Shown: positions 16,559 to 25,535, numbered from the stretch's first letter. The stretch is 64,000 bases of DNA from Metabacillus litoralis (GCF_003667825.1 NZ_CP033043.1:3970001-4034000), one strand, 5' to 3'. Notes: a model not told the origin generated them from the letters alone. Made by a program: numbers and translations.

Positions 16559-17854
16559 TTATTTTTTTCTCATCTTACTCACAACATAAGAGAATAATAC
16601 GAGCACCAGTGAACATATAAACATAGCAACAGCCACCATCGCCAGCCAGATGCCATACCATGGATTTGTGATTGCCCCAATCGCAAAGCTTCCAATAAAA
16701 AAGAGTAGAGAAAGACCAAGACTAATATATGAAGGTTGAAAAACCTTACCTGATCTTATATGGGACAATAAAATCAACCCACCAAAGAAAAGAACATAAT
16801 AAATGGCCATTGCAACTTCATTTGCTAACAAGAAATACACTGTTTTCATCGCTAAATGGCTGTTGGCTGATGAAGGGAGATTTACATTCACTTCTTGTTC
16901 ATCTCCACCTTCAAATGAGACAGTCATAAGTCGATAGTTCTCTGGATCACTAGGCCAATTTGTATACTCCAGAAATGCCAACTTGTTTTCATGATGTAAA
17001 AAGACAGGTGATTGTATATTGTTGTCTAAATAGGTTAATCGTTTTGTTTCAGCTGTTTGTAGATTTTGAAGATATAGTTCATATTTAAATAAACTGCTAT
17101 TTAATGATGCTTTCGTTACCGCCGTGTATGCTAGAAATTTCTTATCCTTAGATAAAACAGAAGAATAGATATCTTTTTTAACAGAAACAACAGGTGATTC
17201 TGTTTTACCTTTTAGAGAAAAAACAGTAGGCTCTTCGTATGCTTGAAATAAGCTATAATACAGTTCTTCTCCATCCTCAGATATCGAAAGGTCATTCATT
17301 GTGAAGTGATCCTGATCTGTTAATTGTTCTAGATTTGTTCCATCACGATTGATTTTGTAAAGATCATACCCTTCCTTTGTTTCTCCTTCCATCTTATTAA
17401 TTTCAGATGAAAGCTTTGCAATAAAATACAAGATGTCACCATTAGGAGAAAAAACAGCATCTGTTACATGTAAAGAATCGTCCGTTACCCTTTTTTGATG
17501 ACTTCCATCCTTGTTCATCACCAATAAGCTTTGTGCACCATCTATTTCCTCAGAAAGAAATAATAGCTGTTCTCCATCTTGGGAAAACTTCGGGCTCCGA
17601 AATCTACCATTTTCTTTGCTACTAACCTTGGTAAGCTCCGATCCATCAAGATTTGCTGTATAAATTGCTTCATCTCCATCTACATAATATGAAAAAGCAA
17701 TGGTCTCGTCATCTGGTGATACGTCAATATCTTTGCCTAACCCGGTATAAAACTGATAAGGATCTTCTTCGTTTAAAAATTGAAACAAGATAGAGCCAAC
17801 TAAAAGAAGCAAACTTATGATAGTGAAAACGATCAGAATCCGTTTTTGTCTCAT
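16559..17854 (-). CDS. Membrane-anchored TolB-like beta-propeller protein
   Basis: The 431-residue product has an N-terminal signal-anchor helix (about 6-26). An extracytoplasmic domain of repeated SPDDETIAF, SQDGEQLLF, SPNGDILYF and SEDGEELYY motifs follows (WD40-like/TolB propeller blades, about 40-330). It ends with three membrane helices (about 340-430). Function unknown. It follows two OppC-like permease genes by 69 nt on the same strand and is likely the last gene of that operon, so it may act as an extracytoplasmic module of the transporter. The ATG at 17852-17854 is 9 bases from AAGGAG; one two codons earlier is too close. Confidence 0.75.
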   Translation of the reverse strand: MRQKRILIVFTIISLLLLVGSILFQFLNEEDPYQFYTGLGKDIDVSPDDETIAFSYYVDGDEAIYTANLDGSELTKVSSKENGRFRSPKFSQDGEQLLFLSEEIDGAQSLLVMNKDGSHQKRVTDDSLHVTDAVFSPNGDILYFIAKLSSEINKMEGETKEGYDLYKINRDGTNLEQLTDQDHFTMNDLSISEDGEELYYSLFQAYEEPTVFSLKGKTESPVVSVKKDIYSSVLSKDKKFLAYTAVTKASLNSSLFKYELYLQNLQTAETKRLTYLDNNIQSPVFLHHENKLAFLEYTNWPSDPENYRLMTVSFEGGDEQEVNVNLPSSANSHLAMKTVYFLLANEVAMAIYYVLFFGGLILLSHIRSGKVFQPSYISLGLSLLFFIGSFAIGAITNPWYGIWLAMVAVAMFICSLVLVLFSYVVSKMRKK

Positions 17855-17923
17855 TTTCATCAGCTCCTTCTTCTTTTTACGTTCTAAACTTCTACTACTA
17901 TCATATGCGAAATTTCACGTTTA

Positions 17924-18937
17924 CTACATAGACTTATCCAAAAAATCAAACGAATTTTCTTTTTTACGTAATCTCTTCTTTTCAGCAGAAAGTGTTTGAG
18001 TATTTTTTCTTTTAAAATACACAGGTCTTCCTGAGGTTACCCTAGAAAAACCCTCTACCATAAGCATTACTGCCAAAATTGTGACAGCAAAACAAACAAT
18101 TGGCGTTAAAGGAATCCATGGGGCCCACTGAAGAAAGATCTTTGATCCTCCGATCAAGCCGGACCACTCATTTGTTACTGATTTTGGAGGATCTCCCCCT
18201 TCACTAGGAAAGATTGTTCCACCAAAATAGAGGAAAAATAGCCCTAAATGCGCCATAACAATGAGTGTTTGAACAAATTGCTGCCCGAATAAAATAAAAA
18301 ATCTTTCTCTTAATGCTGGAAAGATATGCTTTTTGATAATGTGTAATTTTGAGCCTCCAAGTGTCTTCGCACTGCTTACATATTCCTCTTTGAATAGCTC
18401 TCTCGTTTCATTTCCTATTAAAACGGATAAAACAGGAACTGTTAAGATTGTCAGAACAACGATTTCAATTGCAATCCGCTCTGTTAGACTATAAACTGGC
18501 TCTTGTCCTGCTTTTAAAAACAGAAACGGCTGCAGCAAATATAAAGCAACAACCGATAACGGAACAAAATGAAACACATCAACTAAACTAGTAAGATATT
18601 TTTGTCCCTTCGGAAAATAAGTACCTAATACCAATCCTAATGGTACTGAAACCATCATTCGTAAAAAAGCAATAGTTAGAGCTCCTAATATCGTAAATTT
18701 GGCTCCTATTAGGACTTTGCTTAACATATCATAACCAAGCTTATCTGTTCCTAACCAAGCTTCCTTGCGAGGAGCAATCGGCGCTGAGTCAATTAACTCC
18801 TTATTTTCATCATAAATATGATAGATTTGCCGAACCTCATGATTAACCACAGCCGAGTATATAAAACTCGTACATACTAATAGCAAGAGAAACAAAAATC
18901 CTGTTAAAAATAATGGGTTTTTAAGAAGCTTCCTAAT
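17924..18937 (-). CDS. OppC/DppC-like ABC transporter permease, second tandem copy (apparent ATT start)
   Basis: Membrane subunit of a peptide/nickel-type ABC importer. It closely resembles the gene immediately upstream (shared YQIYHIYDENKEL-like region, APRKExWLGTDKLGYDMLSK, WSGLIGGSK, ending LDKSM). Similarity to that paralogue continues upstream to KLLKNPLFLTGF, before the first TTG codon (18893-18895). In frame the only plausible initiator is ATT at 18935-18937, seven bases after GGAGG. An EAA-like loop (NETRELFKEEYVSSAKTLGGSKLHIIKKHI) should contact an ATPase, yet none is encoded nearby. Confidence 0.82.
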   Translation of the reverse strand: MRKLLKNPLFLTGFLFLLLLVCTSFIYSAVVNHEVRQIYHIYDENKELIDSAPIAPRKEAWLGTDKLGYDMLSKVLIGAKFTILGALTIAFLRMMVSVPLGLVLGTYFPKGQKYLTSLVDVFHFVPLSVVALYLLQPFLFLKAGQEPVYSLTERIAIEIVVLTILTVPVLSVLIGNETRELFKEEYVSSAKTLGGSKLHIIKKHIFPALRERFFILFGQQFVQTLIVMAHLGLFFLYFGGTIFPSEGGDPPKSVTNEWSGLIGGSKIFLQWAPWIPLTPIVCFAVTILAVMLMVEGFSRVTSGRPVYFKRKNTQTLSAEKKRLRKKENSFDFLDKSM

Positions 18938-18960
18938 AAGTCTCCCTCCAATTCAGGCGA

Positions 18961-19971
18961 TTACATGGATTTATCCAACAGTTCAAGCTGCTCTTTTTTT
19001 ATAGGTTGTTGTTTTTGTCTAACAAATGGTCTTGTTTTCTTCCTTTTAAAATAAACTGGTCGACCAGTAGTTACTCTAGAGAACCCTTCAACCATAAATG
19101 TGACAGTTAAGATCGTTAAAGCAAAGCACATAATCGGTGTTAGCGGAATCCACGGTGCCCATTGAATAAATTGTTTCGATCCTCCGATTAAACCAGACCA
19201 TTCATTTGTAAATGACTGAGGAGGGTCACTTGCTAGCTGGTCGTTCGATAGAATGGTCCCACCAAAGTAAAGATTAAAGATTCCTAAATGAGCCATGACG
19301 ATTAATGTTTGAACTAGCTGCTGTCCAAACAGGATAAAAAATCGATCCTTCAGGCTTGGGATAATATGCTTTATCAAAATATGAAGCTTTGATCCTCCTA
19401 AAGTTTTGGAGCTTATTACATATTCTGATTTAAATAACTCCCTTGTCTCATTTCCTACTAAAACAGCTAAAATCGGGACAGTTAGAATGGTGAGGACTAC
19501 TACTTCAATTGTCATTCGTTCCATAAATGAATAAACAAAGCCTTCAGGCTGCTGTCTAAGAACAGGAGTTAATAAATAGAGAGCTATAATCGTGAGTGGA
19601 ATAAAGTGAAAAGCATCTACTACACTATTTATATATTTTTGCCCTTTTGAAAGATAGGCTCCAAGTATCAATCCAAGTGGAATGGATAACACCATTCGTA
19701 AAAAGGCAATAAGAAGAGCGGCTAGAATAGTAAACTTTGCCCCAATTAACACCTTACTTAACATGTCATAACCAAGCTTATCTGTTCCGAGCCATGATTC
19801 TTTACGTGGTGCAATAGGAGCAGAGTCAACTAATTCCTTATTTTCATCATAAATATGATAAATTTGATACACCTCGTTATCAACGGCCGCTGTATAAACA
19901 AAGCTAGTTAGTAACAGTCCTGCGACAAAAAGAAAACCAATTAAAAAGAGAGGATCTTTAAAAAGCTTCAT
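18961..19971 (-). CDS. OppC/DppC-like ABC transporter permease, first tandem copy
   Basis: The 336-residue permease has an N-terminal helix (about 8-28), an extracytoplasmic loop and five more membrane helices. The cytoplasmic EAA-like loop is ELFKSEYVISSKTLGGSKLHILIKHI (about 170-195). It has an unusual loop between the last helices (FGGTILSNDQLASDPPQSF). Its start overlaps the stop of the upstream permease by 4 nt (ATGA), implying translational coupling. It is a tandem paralogue of the next gene. No substrate evidence. Confidence 0.88.
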   Translation of the reverse strand: MKLFKDPLFLIGFLFVAGLLLTSFVYTAAVDNEVYQIYHIYDENKELVDSAPIAPRKESWLGTDKLGYDMLSKVLIGAKFTILAALLIAFLRMVLSIPLGLILGAYLSKGQKYINSVVDAFHFIPLTIIALYLLTPVLRQQPEGFVYSFMERMTIEVVVLTILTVPILAVLVGNETRELFKSEYVISSKTLGGSKLHILIKHIIPSLKDRFFILFGQQLVQTLIVMAHLGIFNLYFGGTILSNDQLASDPPQSFTNEWSGLIGGSKQFIQWAPWIPLTPIMCFALTILTVTFMVEGFSRVTTGRPVYFKRKKTRPFVRQKQQPIKKEQLELLDKSM

Positions 19972-20840
19972 GATAATGCTTCTCCTCCCTTTACTGTTTT
20001 TTCAATGATGAGTTTCACAAGATGATAGAAAACAAAAATTGGGACAAATAAAAAAAGAAGAATAAATGTAAACACTTCTGGTATCATATACGTTGTTAAA
20101 TAATAGGTAATTCCAAACACATTAAATAAAAGTTCAACAACGACTAATGTTGAAAGCATAAACCATATTGTTTGCTTCAAATGGAAGAAAAGAGAAACAA
20201 TTGTATTTCGCAAGATGTGCTTCCACAAAATGATTGTATGGCGAATTCCCTTTGCTCTCGTTAAAAGAACATAATCTTTTAATAACTCCTCTTCATAAAG
20301 ATGGTTAGTAATTCGATATAACTGAATGGTTGGAAGAATTGCCAAACAAATGATTGGAAGCAAATAAGCTTGACTGTCTCCAACTGTGACAACCTTCATT
20401 AGTAAGATATCCGTTTTTTTATAGAATGTAATGATCAACAGCTGCAGCACTAGGATGACTAATATATCTGGTAATGATTCAAAAAAGAGAATAGCCAGCT
20501 TTATTTTTTCTCGAAGCCATTTCGGAAACTGCATCGTTAAAAATGTTAGTAGAATAGCAATAAGATAGGCTAAAAAGAGCGCACATATAATAAGCGTTAA
20601 CGAATAAAAGGCACCTTCAAATATGTATTTGTAAACCTGATACTCCACCCCTTTTATCTCAAAGGTTATCTCGTTAAAATGAATAAGGCTGTTGATAATA
20701 CTAGAAAGTGTATCTATAAACATCCCGATATGACTTCCCCCTGTACCCTGCGCTATAAACAAGGAAGGCAGTGCTCCAAAAATAATAATCCCCACACATG
20801 CAGCAATAAACTGCAAACTAATCGCTCCTAGCTTCTTCAC
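19968..20840 (-). CDS. OppB/DppB-like ABC transporter permease
   Basis: The 290-residue protein has six predicted membrane helices. The cytoplasmic loop EEELLKDYVLLTRAKGIRHTIILWKHILRN (about 190-219) is the OppB-type EAA motif (ARAKG). It starts at GTG 20838-20840, with AAAGGGG 7 bases upstream. It is first of the operon permease B, permease C, permease C, propeller. The ATP-binding and substrate-binding subunits normal for this family are missing from the neighbourhood. Confidence 0.87.
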   Translation of the reverse strand: MKKLGAISLQFIAACVGIIIFGALPSLFIAQGTGGSHIGMFIDTLSSIINSLIHFNEITFEIKGVEYQVYKYIFEGAFYSLTLIICALFLAYLIAILLTFLTMQFPKWLREKIKLAILFFESLPDILVILVLQLLIITFYKKTDILLMKVVTVGDSQAYLLPIICLAILPTIQLYRITNHLYEEELLKDYVLLTRAKGIRHTIILWKHILRNTIVSLFFHLKQTIWFMLSTLVVVELLFNVFGITYYLTTYMIPEVFTFILLFLFVPIFVFYHLVKLIIEKTVKGGEALS

Positions 20841-20989
20841 CCTTCCACCCCTTTTAGCTTATTTTCCCATAATTATACTATAAATGGTAATTATTAGACG
20901 TTATATAAGGAAAATATGTTACATAGAATTAGGACTTGGTTTCGGTTCTGTTAGGTATCGCAGTTATTAATCATGCAAATTGAAATCAC

Positions 20990-21865
20990 CTTTTAAAATG
21001 GCGCTTTTCTACCTTTTTTTGGGGTTTGAGTATGAATTTTTACCACCTCATATTGTAAAAGCATTCACATTTCTTGTTTGCGTATGGTTTCTTTCCTTTT
21101 TTCTTATAAAAGATTCGTGACTGTATAAAATTTACATTTTTTGCTTGCTTTTATATCACTATTCCCTTTTTATGGGGCTTGCGTATGGTTTTGTTCCAAC
21201 TCACCACGTAAAAGCATTCACATTTCTTTTTTATGTATGCTTTCTTTCCTTTTTTCCTTATAAATGATTCGTAACTGTATAAAATTTACATTTTTTGATC
21301 ACTTTTATGTCACTGTTCCCTTTTTATGGGGTTTGCGTATGGTTTTGTTCCAACTCACCACGTAAAAGCATTCGCATTTCTTGTTTACGTATGCTTTCTT
21401 TCCTTTTTTTCTTATAAATGATTCGTGACTGTATAAAATTTACATTTTTTACTTACTTTTATATCACTATTCCCTTTTTATGGGGCTTGCGTATGGTTTT
21501 GTTCCAACTCACCACGTAAAAGCATTCGCATTTCTTGTTTACGTATGCTTTCTCTCCTTTTTTTCTTATAAATGATTCGCGACTGTATAAAATTTACATT
21601 TTTGATCACTTTTATATCACTATTCCCTTTTTATGGGGCTTGCGTATGGTTTTGTTCCAACTCACCACGTAAAAGCATTCGCATTTCTTTTTTATGTATG
21701 CTTTCTTTCCTTTTTTCCTTATAAATGATTCGCGACTGTATAAAATTTACATTTTTCACTCACTTTTATGTCACTATTCCCTTTTTATGGGGTTTGCGTA
21801 TGTTTATGTACCAACTCACACGTAAAAGCATTCGCATTTCTTGTTTGCGTATCCACTTTCCTCAA
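20990..21865. repeat. 154-bp tandem satellite, about 5.5 copies
   Basis: TATGGGG (or its equivalent) recurs at 21018, 21171, 21325, 21479, 21632 and 21786, with steps of 153-154 bp. Each unit has GCTTGCGTATGGTTTTGTTC, CAACTCACCACGTAAAAGC, ATTCGCATTTCTT, CGTATGCTTTCTTTCC and GTATAAAATTTAC. Within a unit CGTATG recurs after 52 bp and ATTCG after 51 bp, hinting that 154 is three older ~51-bp units. No ORF. The 1.1 kb gap between the nitroreductase end and the permease operon contains little else. Confidence 0.9.
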
Positions 21866-21898
21866 TTTCTCTAATACAAAAATAAATAATTAACCAAA

Positions 21899-21928
21899 AA
21901 AAGTCCTGCTTATAAAGCTGGACTTTTT
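21899..21928 (-). terminator. Terminator of the nitroreductase gene
   Basis: Near-perfect stem AAAGTCC-x-GCTT/AAGC-x-GGACTTT followed on the minus strand by a T run, 11 nt after the stop. Confidence 0.85.
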
Positions 21929-21938
21929 TAATCAACGG

Positions 21939-22688
21939 TTACCTTTTATTAAATCCCTTACCTTCTACAAACTCTTTCATATACATTCTTGAAGGTCTAG
22001 CTAATAAGCCTGCCATTTGACCTGTCCATGTATCCTTTCTTTTTCCATTTGTTCGCTGCTCATAATAGTGTGAGATGTCCTCATCATATTTTTGAAGCTG
22101 CTCCATGTAGTTTTCTTTGTTTTGCTCATACTCATCTTCATGGTAGATATGTTGAAGTGGTAACCTCTGCTTTTGATCTGGCATTTGAGCTGGATAACCT
22201 ACAGCAACACCGAAAAGAGGTAAAACTAGTGGTGGAGTTTTTAAAAGCTTACAAACTTCATCTAAATTATTTCTAAGTCCACCTATATAAACAGCACCAA
22301 GCCCCATTGATTCCGCTGCTAGCACAGCATTTTGTGCAGCAAGAGTTGCGTCAATAGCCGCAACCATGAATTTCTCTGTACTTTCTAACACTTGACTTGT
22401 ATCTTGTTCATGCTTTTCGGATAGTAACTGATGTCTGTATAAATCTGCACAAAACACGAAGAAATGTCCGTTTTCTGCAACATAATCTTGCCCACCTGCT
22501 AGTTCAGCTAACTTTTTCTTTTTGTCAGGATCCTTTATCCCAATAATTGAATAGGCCTGTACATAACTAGATGTTGAAGCTGCTTGAGCACTTTCGACAA
22601 TTGTTTTAATTTGCTCATCTGATAATAGCTTATCTTCAAATTTACGAATGGATCGATGGTTTTGGATTGTTTTAATAACTTCGTTCAT
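21939..22688 (-). CDS. NADPH-dependent nitro/flavin reductase, NfrA-like
   Basis: FMN-containing oxidoreductase of the oxygen-insensitive nitroreductase family. In B. subtilis NfrA reduces FMN and nitro compounds and is tied to oxidative stress. The 249 residues begin MNEVIKTIQNHRSIRKFEDK (HRSIRxF, FMN phosphate site). Also present are AASTSSYVQAYSIIGIKD, MGLGAVYIGGLRN around 145-157 and the C-terminal arm GQMAGLLARPSRMYMKEF. The ATG at 22686-22688 has AGGAGGG upstream. nfrA (ywcG) also lies near qox in B. subtilis. Confidence 0.9.
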   Translation of the reverse strand: MNEVIKTIQNHRSIRKFEDKLLSDEQIKTIVESAQAASTSSYVQAYSIIGIKDPDKKKKLAELAGGQDYVAENGHFFVFCADLYRHQLLSEKHEQDTSQVLESTEKFMVAAIDATLAAQNAVLAAESMGLGAVYIGGLRNNLDEVCKLLKTPPLVLPLFGVAVGYPAQMPDQKQRLPLQHIYHEDEYEQNKENYMEQLQKYDEDISHYYEQRTNGKRKDTWTGQMAGLLARPSRMYMKEFVEGKGFNKR

Positions 22689-22762
22689 GTTTTTCCCTCC
22701 TATAACCTTCTTATCTGAAAGGATACCTTGTTTCGTTTCTTTATGCATTTAGGATGCTCAGT

Positions 22763-22794
22763 AAAAAAGAGATTAGCCCCCAAAGACTAATCTC
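22763..22794 (-). terminator. Terminator of the NiaP-like gene
   Basis: Minus-strand stem GAGATTAG/CTAATCTC followed by TTTTTT, 10 nt after the stop. Confidence 0.85.
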
Positions 22795-22803
22795 CTACAC
22801 CTT

Positions 22804-24012
22804 CTATGCTAATTCCTTTTGCTTTGTTTCCTCACCTAGTACAAGTACAGCGAGTGCACCGACAACTATTGCAACGGCAAAGATCAGGAAAATTGAGTTA
22901 ATCGAATATTCCGCAGCAACTAAATAGCCGACTGTTAATGGTCCTAAAATACCACCAATTCTTCCAAATGAAGCAGCTAAGCCAGCACCTGTTCCACGAA
23001 CCTCTGTTGGGTAGTGCTCTGGTGTATAAGCATAAAGCCCACCCCATGCACCCAGGTTAAAGAAAGAAAGAAAAATACCTGAAGTTAGCAGCAATGGAAG
23101 TGTATCTGCATTTCCGAAGAAATAGGCACTAAGAGCCGTTCCAATTAAGAATGTAACAAGGACAAACTTTCTTCCTGCTTTCTCGATCAGATACGCCGCT
23201 AAGAAATAACCCGGCAGCTGAGCAAGTGTCATAATTAGAACGTATTGAAAGCTTTTAATTAAACTGAAACCCTTCATGACCATTACACTTGGTAACCATA
23301 GGAACATTCCATAATATGAAAAAACAACACAAAACCATAGAATCCATAGCATGGTTGTTTGCTTTGTATATGGTCTTGCCCATACTTTTGCAATCTTTGT
23401 AAAAGATGATTCCTTTTGCTTTGAGACTGTAATAGCTTGAAACCTTGGAGAGTCCGGAAGTTTTAATCTTAAATATAAGGCATAAAATGCTGGCAATGCA
23501 CTTAATAATAGCGCAGCCTGCCAACCGTAAGAAGGAATAACAAAATATGAAATAAGTGCAGCAATTAACCAACCACCTGCCCAGAAGCTTTCCAACAGAA
23601 CAACAACCCTGCCTCGCTCATGTGCCGGTACACTTTCTGATACTAAAGTTGAAGCTACAGGAAGTTCTCCTCCTAAACCAGCTCCAATAAAAAATCTTAA
23701 AATAAGAAATAATGTTAGTGACGTTACAAATGCAGATATTCCACTTCCGATTGAGAATAGAAGAAGTGTAATAATAAACACTTGCTTTCTTCCAACCTTG
23801 TCTGCCATTAAACCAAAAACTAATGCTCCTACAGCCATACCGATTGAATTCACACTGCCAATCCAACCCATTTGCTCCGATGTTAAATCCCAATCCTTTT
23901 GTAAAGCTGCAATAATGAATGAAAGAATTCCAACATCCATTGCATCAAACATCCAGCCTAACCCTGCAATACCAAGTAATTTTCTCCTTGAGATATTCTG
24001 TGTTGTATCCAT
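22804..24012 (-). CDS. niaP: MFS transporter, NiaP-like (niacin uptake)
   Basis: Twelve-helix major facilitator of 402 residues closely matching B. subtilis NiaP (YceI), a nicotinate/nicotinamide importer. The opening SRRKLLGIAGLGWMFDAMDVG, the motif A loop GLMADKVGRK and LPDSPRF between the halves are all present. The ATG at 24010-24012 is 5 bases from AAGGTGG. It is a monocistronic unit with its own terminator. Substrate assignment rests on similarity; I saw no NiaR operator that I can defend. Confidence 0.88.
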   Translation of the reverse strand: MDTTQNISRRKLLGIAGLGWMFDAMDVGILSFIIAALQKDWDLTSEQMGWIGSVNSIGMAVGALVFGLMADKVGRKQVFIITLLLFSIGSGISAFVTSLTLFLILRFFIGAGLGGELPVASTLVSESVPAHERGRVVVLLESFWAGGWLIAALISYFVIPSYGWQAALLLSALPAFYALYLRLKLPDSPRFQAITVSKQKESSFTKIAKVWARPYTKQTTMLWILWFCVVFSYYGMFLWLPSVMVMKGFSLIKSFQYVLIMTLAQLPGYFLAAYLIEKAGRKFVLVTFLIGTALSAYFFGNADTLPLLLTSGIFLSFFNLGAWGGLYAYTPEHYPTEVRGTGAGLAASFGRIGGILGPLTVGYLVAAEYSINSIFLIFAVAIVVGALAVLVLGEETKQKELA

Positions 24013-24172
24013 GTAAACCACCTTTCATTTTTAACCATAAGTGGTATCAGCATAAAAATGTACCAACTTTCCCCTCTACTCTCCACTAACACTTATACTC
24101 TAAATAAAAACAGCTCGTCAATCTATATTGCTTAACATCCCAAAATTAATTTATTCTCATACATTTTTATCT

Positions 24173-24201
24173 TTGTCAAACAGTAAAAGATATGTTATAT
24201 T
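24173..24201 (+). promoter_or_regulatory. Sigma-A type promoter upstream of ywcE-like gene
   Basis: TTGTCA (24173-24178), 17-bp spacer, TATATT (24196-24201), 118 bp before the start codon. The untranslated leader includes a small hairpin GGTACCG/CGGTGCC (24274-24299) just before AAAGGAG. Confidence 0.6.
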
Positions 24202-24319
24202 AAATGTAACAAAAAATTCACAAATCGGTTTAACTTTTGACACAATATAGACCAGTTTTAGACAAAATTAGGATGGTACCGATATATGAAAGCGGTGCCA
24301 CTAAAAGGAGCGTATAAAC

Positions 24320-24601
24320 ATGGATGTATTTTTCGCTTATTTATTAATTGGAACTGCTACACCAATATTTTTATGGCTTGAAAATAGAAAAATTGCTCTT
24401 TTACAAATCCCACTAATTGTTTTAATGTGGACTACGTTAATTCTATATATGTATTCTGATTTTGGAGCAGGACATCTAATATTTGGATCAATTTTTGTCA
24501 TTAATATTCTTGCTGCTCACTTGACAGTTCTTTATGTTCTTTATACTTCTAAATTACCTGAGTTTTTACAAAGCAGAACAGACGAAGGCTATACACACTA
24601 A
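24320..24601 (+). CDS. ywcE: Spore morphogenesis/germination protein YwcE-like (holin-like membrane protein)
   Basis: The 93-residue protein has three membrane helices (about 3-18, 29-46, 54-78) and a short polar tail. The opening MDVFFAYLLIGTATPIFLWL and the position directly beside qoxD fit B. subtilis YwcE, a holin-like protein needed for proper spore coat and germination. AAAGGAG precedes the ATG. The leader is about 100 nt long. Confidence 0.85.
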   Translation: MDVFFAYLLIGTATPIFLWLENRKIALLQIPLIVLMWTTLILYMYSDFGAGHLIFGSIFVINILAAHLTVLYVLYTSKLPEFLQSRTDEGYTH

Positions 24602-24606
24602 TACGC

Positions 24607-24643
24607 AAAAAAGGTATGACTCATATTCGAGTCATACCTTTTT
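24607..24643. terminator. Bidirectional terminator between ywcE and qoxD
   Basis: 13-bp perfect stem AAAGGTATGACTC/GAGTCATACCTTT with A and T runs on both sides, between convergent genes. Confidence 0.92.
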
Positions 24644-24647
24644 CGTT

Positions 24648-24932
24648 TTAATGCATATCCCAAACCATTGCTAACAAAGTACCAAAGATTGTTACTAATG
24701 CAATAATTACTCCATAGTATACATTTGCATAGATCGCTGCTTTGTCCTCAGTTTCACCTGCGTGCATAAATACCACTAACTGAAGTCCAGCCTGTATAAA
24801 TGCTGTTACTAACAGGACTGTCATTCCTACCGTAAATGACATATCGAAGAAGTAAACACCCAGTGCTACTAAAGTAAGGACTAGTGAAAAGACAAAACCC
24901 ATCACTTGTTTCATCGGGAATAATTCACTCAT
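24648..24932 (-). CDS. qoxD: Cytochrome aa3 quinol oxidase subunit IV
   Basis: Small subunit of the quinol oxidase in the cytoplasmic membrane. The 94 residues form three helices in the COX4/CyoD family pattern (MKQVMGFVFSLVLTLVALGVYF, then FIQAGLQLVVFMH). It is last gene of qoxABCD, 3 nt after the qoxC stop. Confidence 0.95.
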   Translation of the reverse strand: MSELFPMKQVMGFVFSLVLTLVALGVYFFDMSFTVGMTVLLVTAFIQAGLQLVVFMHAGETEDKAAIYANVYYGVIIALVTIFGTLLAMVWDMH

Positions 24933-24935
24933 TGT

Positions 24936-25535
24936 TTACATCATTCCTTTCAAATAGATGAAGCTGAAGATAAAGATCCAAACAACATCTAGGAAGTGCC
25001 AGTATAAACTGAAAATAAATGACTTGTTAGCTGTTTCTGGAGTTAACCCACGCTTTTTCACTTGCATGATGATAAATAATCCCCAGAATAAACCTACAGT
25101 TACGTGGGCTCCGTGAGTACCTAGAGTCGTTAATAAAATCGACGTAAAGGCACTTGCCCCAATGCCCGCTCCTTCATGTGCATAGTGGATAAATTCATAG
25201 ATCTCAATACCTAGGAATCCTAATCCAAGAAGCAGTGTAATAGCAAAGAAATTTATCATTGCTTTTTGTCTACCAAGACGCATCGCATGAATACCTAAAC
25301 CAATTGTGAAACTACTTGTTAAAAGTAAGAATGTTTCAAGGATAACAGGTGTAATAACGAAGATTTCGGCTCCATCAGGACCTGATCCTGTACGATTATA
25401 TAGTGTGAAATAGGTAGCGAAAAGTGTTGCGAAAAGCATGATTTCCGCACCTAGGAAAATCCAAAATCCAAAGATCTTTAAACGATTTTCTTCTGTAGCA
25501 TATTCAAGTGGTAGCGAGTTATCAATTTTCATCAT
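24936..25535 (-). CDS. qoxC: Cytochrome aa3 quinol oxidase subunit III
   Basis: Five-helix COX3-type subunit of 199 residues, with FWIFLGAEIMLFATLFATYF near 24 and the conserved LGTHGAHVTVGLFWG and SLYWHFLDVVWIFIF motifs. The start codon overlaps the qoxB stop by one base (TAATG). Two adjacent ATG codons follow AGGTG, and the second (25530-25532) is equally likely. Confidence 0.96.
   Translation of the reverse strand: MMKIDNSLPLEYATEENRLKIFGFWIFLGAEIMLFATLFATYFTLYNRTGSGPDGAEIFVITPVILETFLLLTSSFTIGLGIHAMRLGRQKAMINFFAITLLLGLGFLGIEIYEFIHYAHEGAGIGASAFTSILLTTLGTHGAHVTVGLFWGLFIIMQVKKRGLTPETANKSFIFSLYWHFLDVVWIFIFSFIYLKGMM

Noticed and set aside
17924..18937. Frameshift or pseudogene in the second OppC-like permease because no standard start exists
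   Set aside because: The reading frame is intact to the terminal LDKSM and aligned residues continue up to the ATT. A non-standard start explains it better than a frameshift.
20990..21865. Small ORFs or a repetitive surface protein in the satellite
   Set aside because: All six frames are broken by stops within each 154-bp unit and there is no ribosome site.
24274..24299. Riboswitch in the ywcE leader
   Set aside because: Only a single 7-bp hairpin is visible, with no conserved aptamer I recognise.
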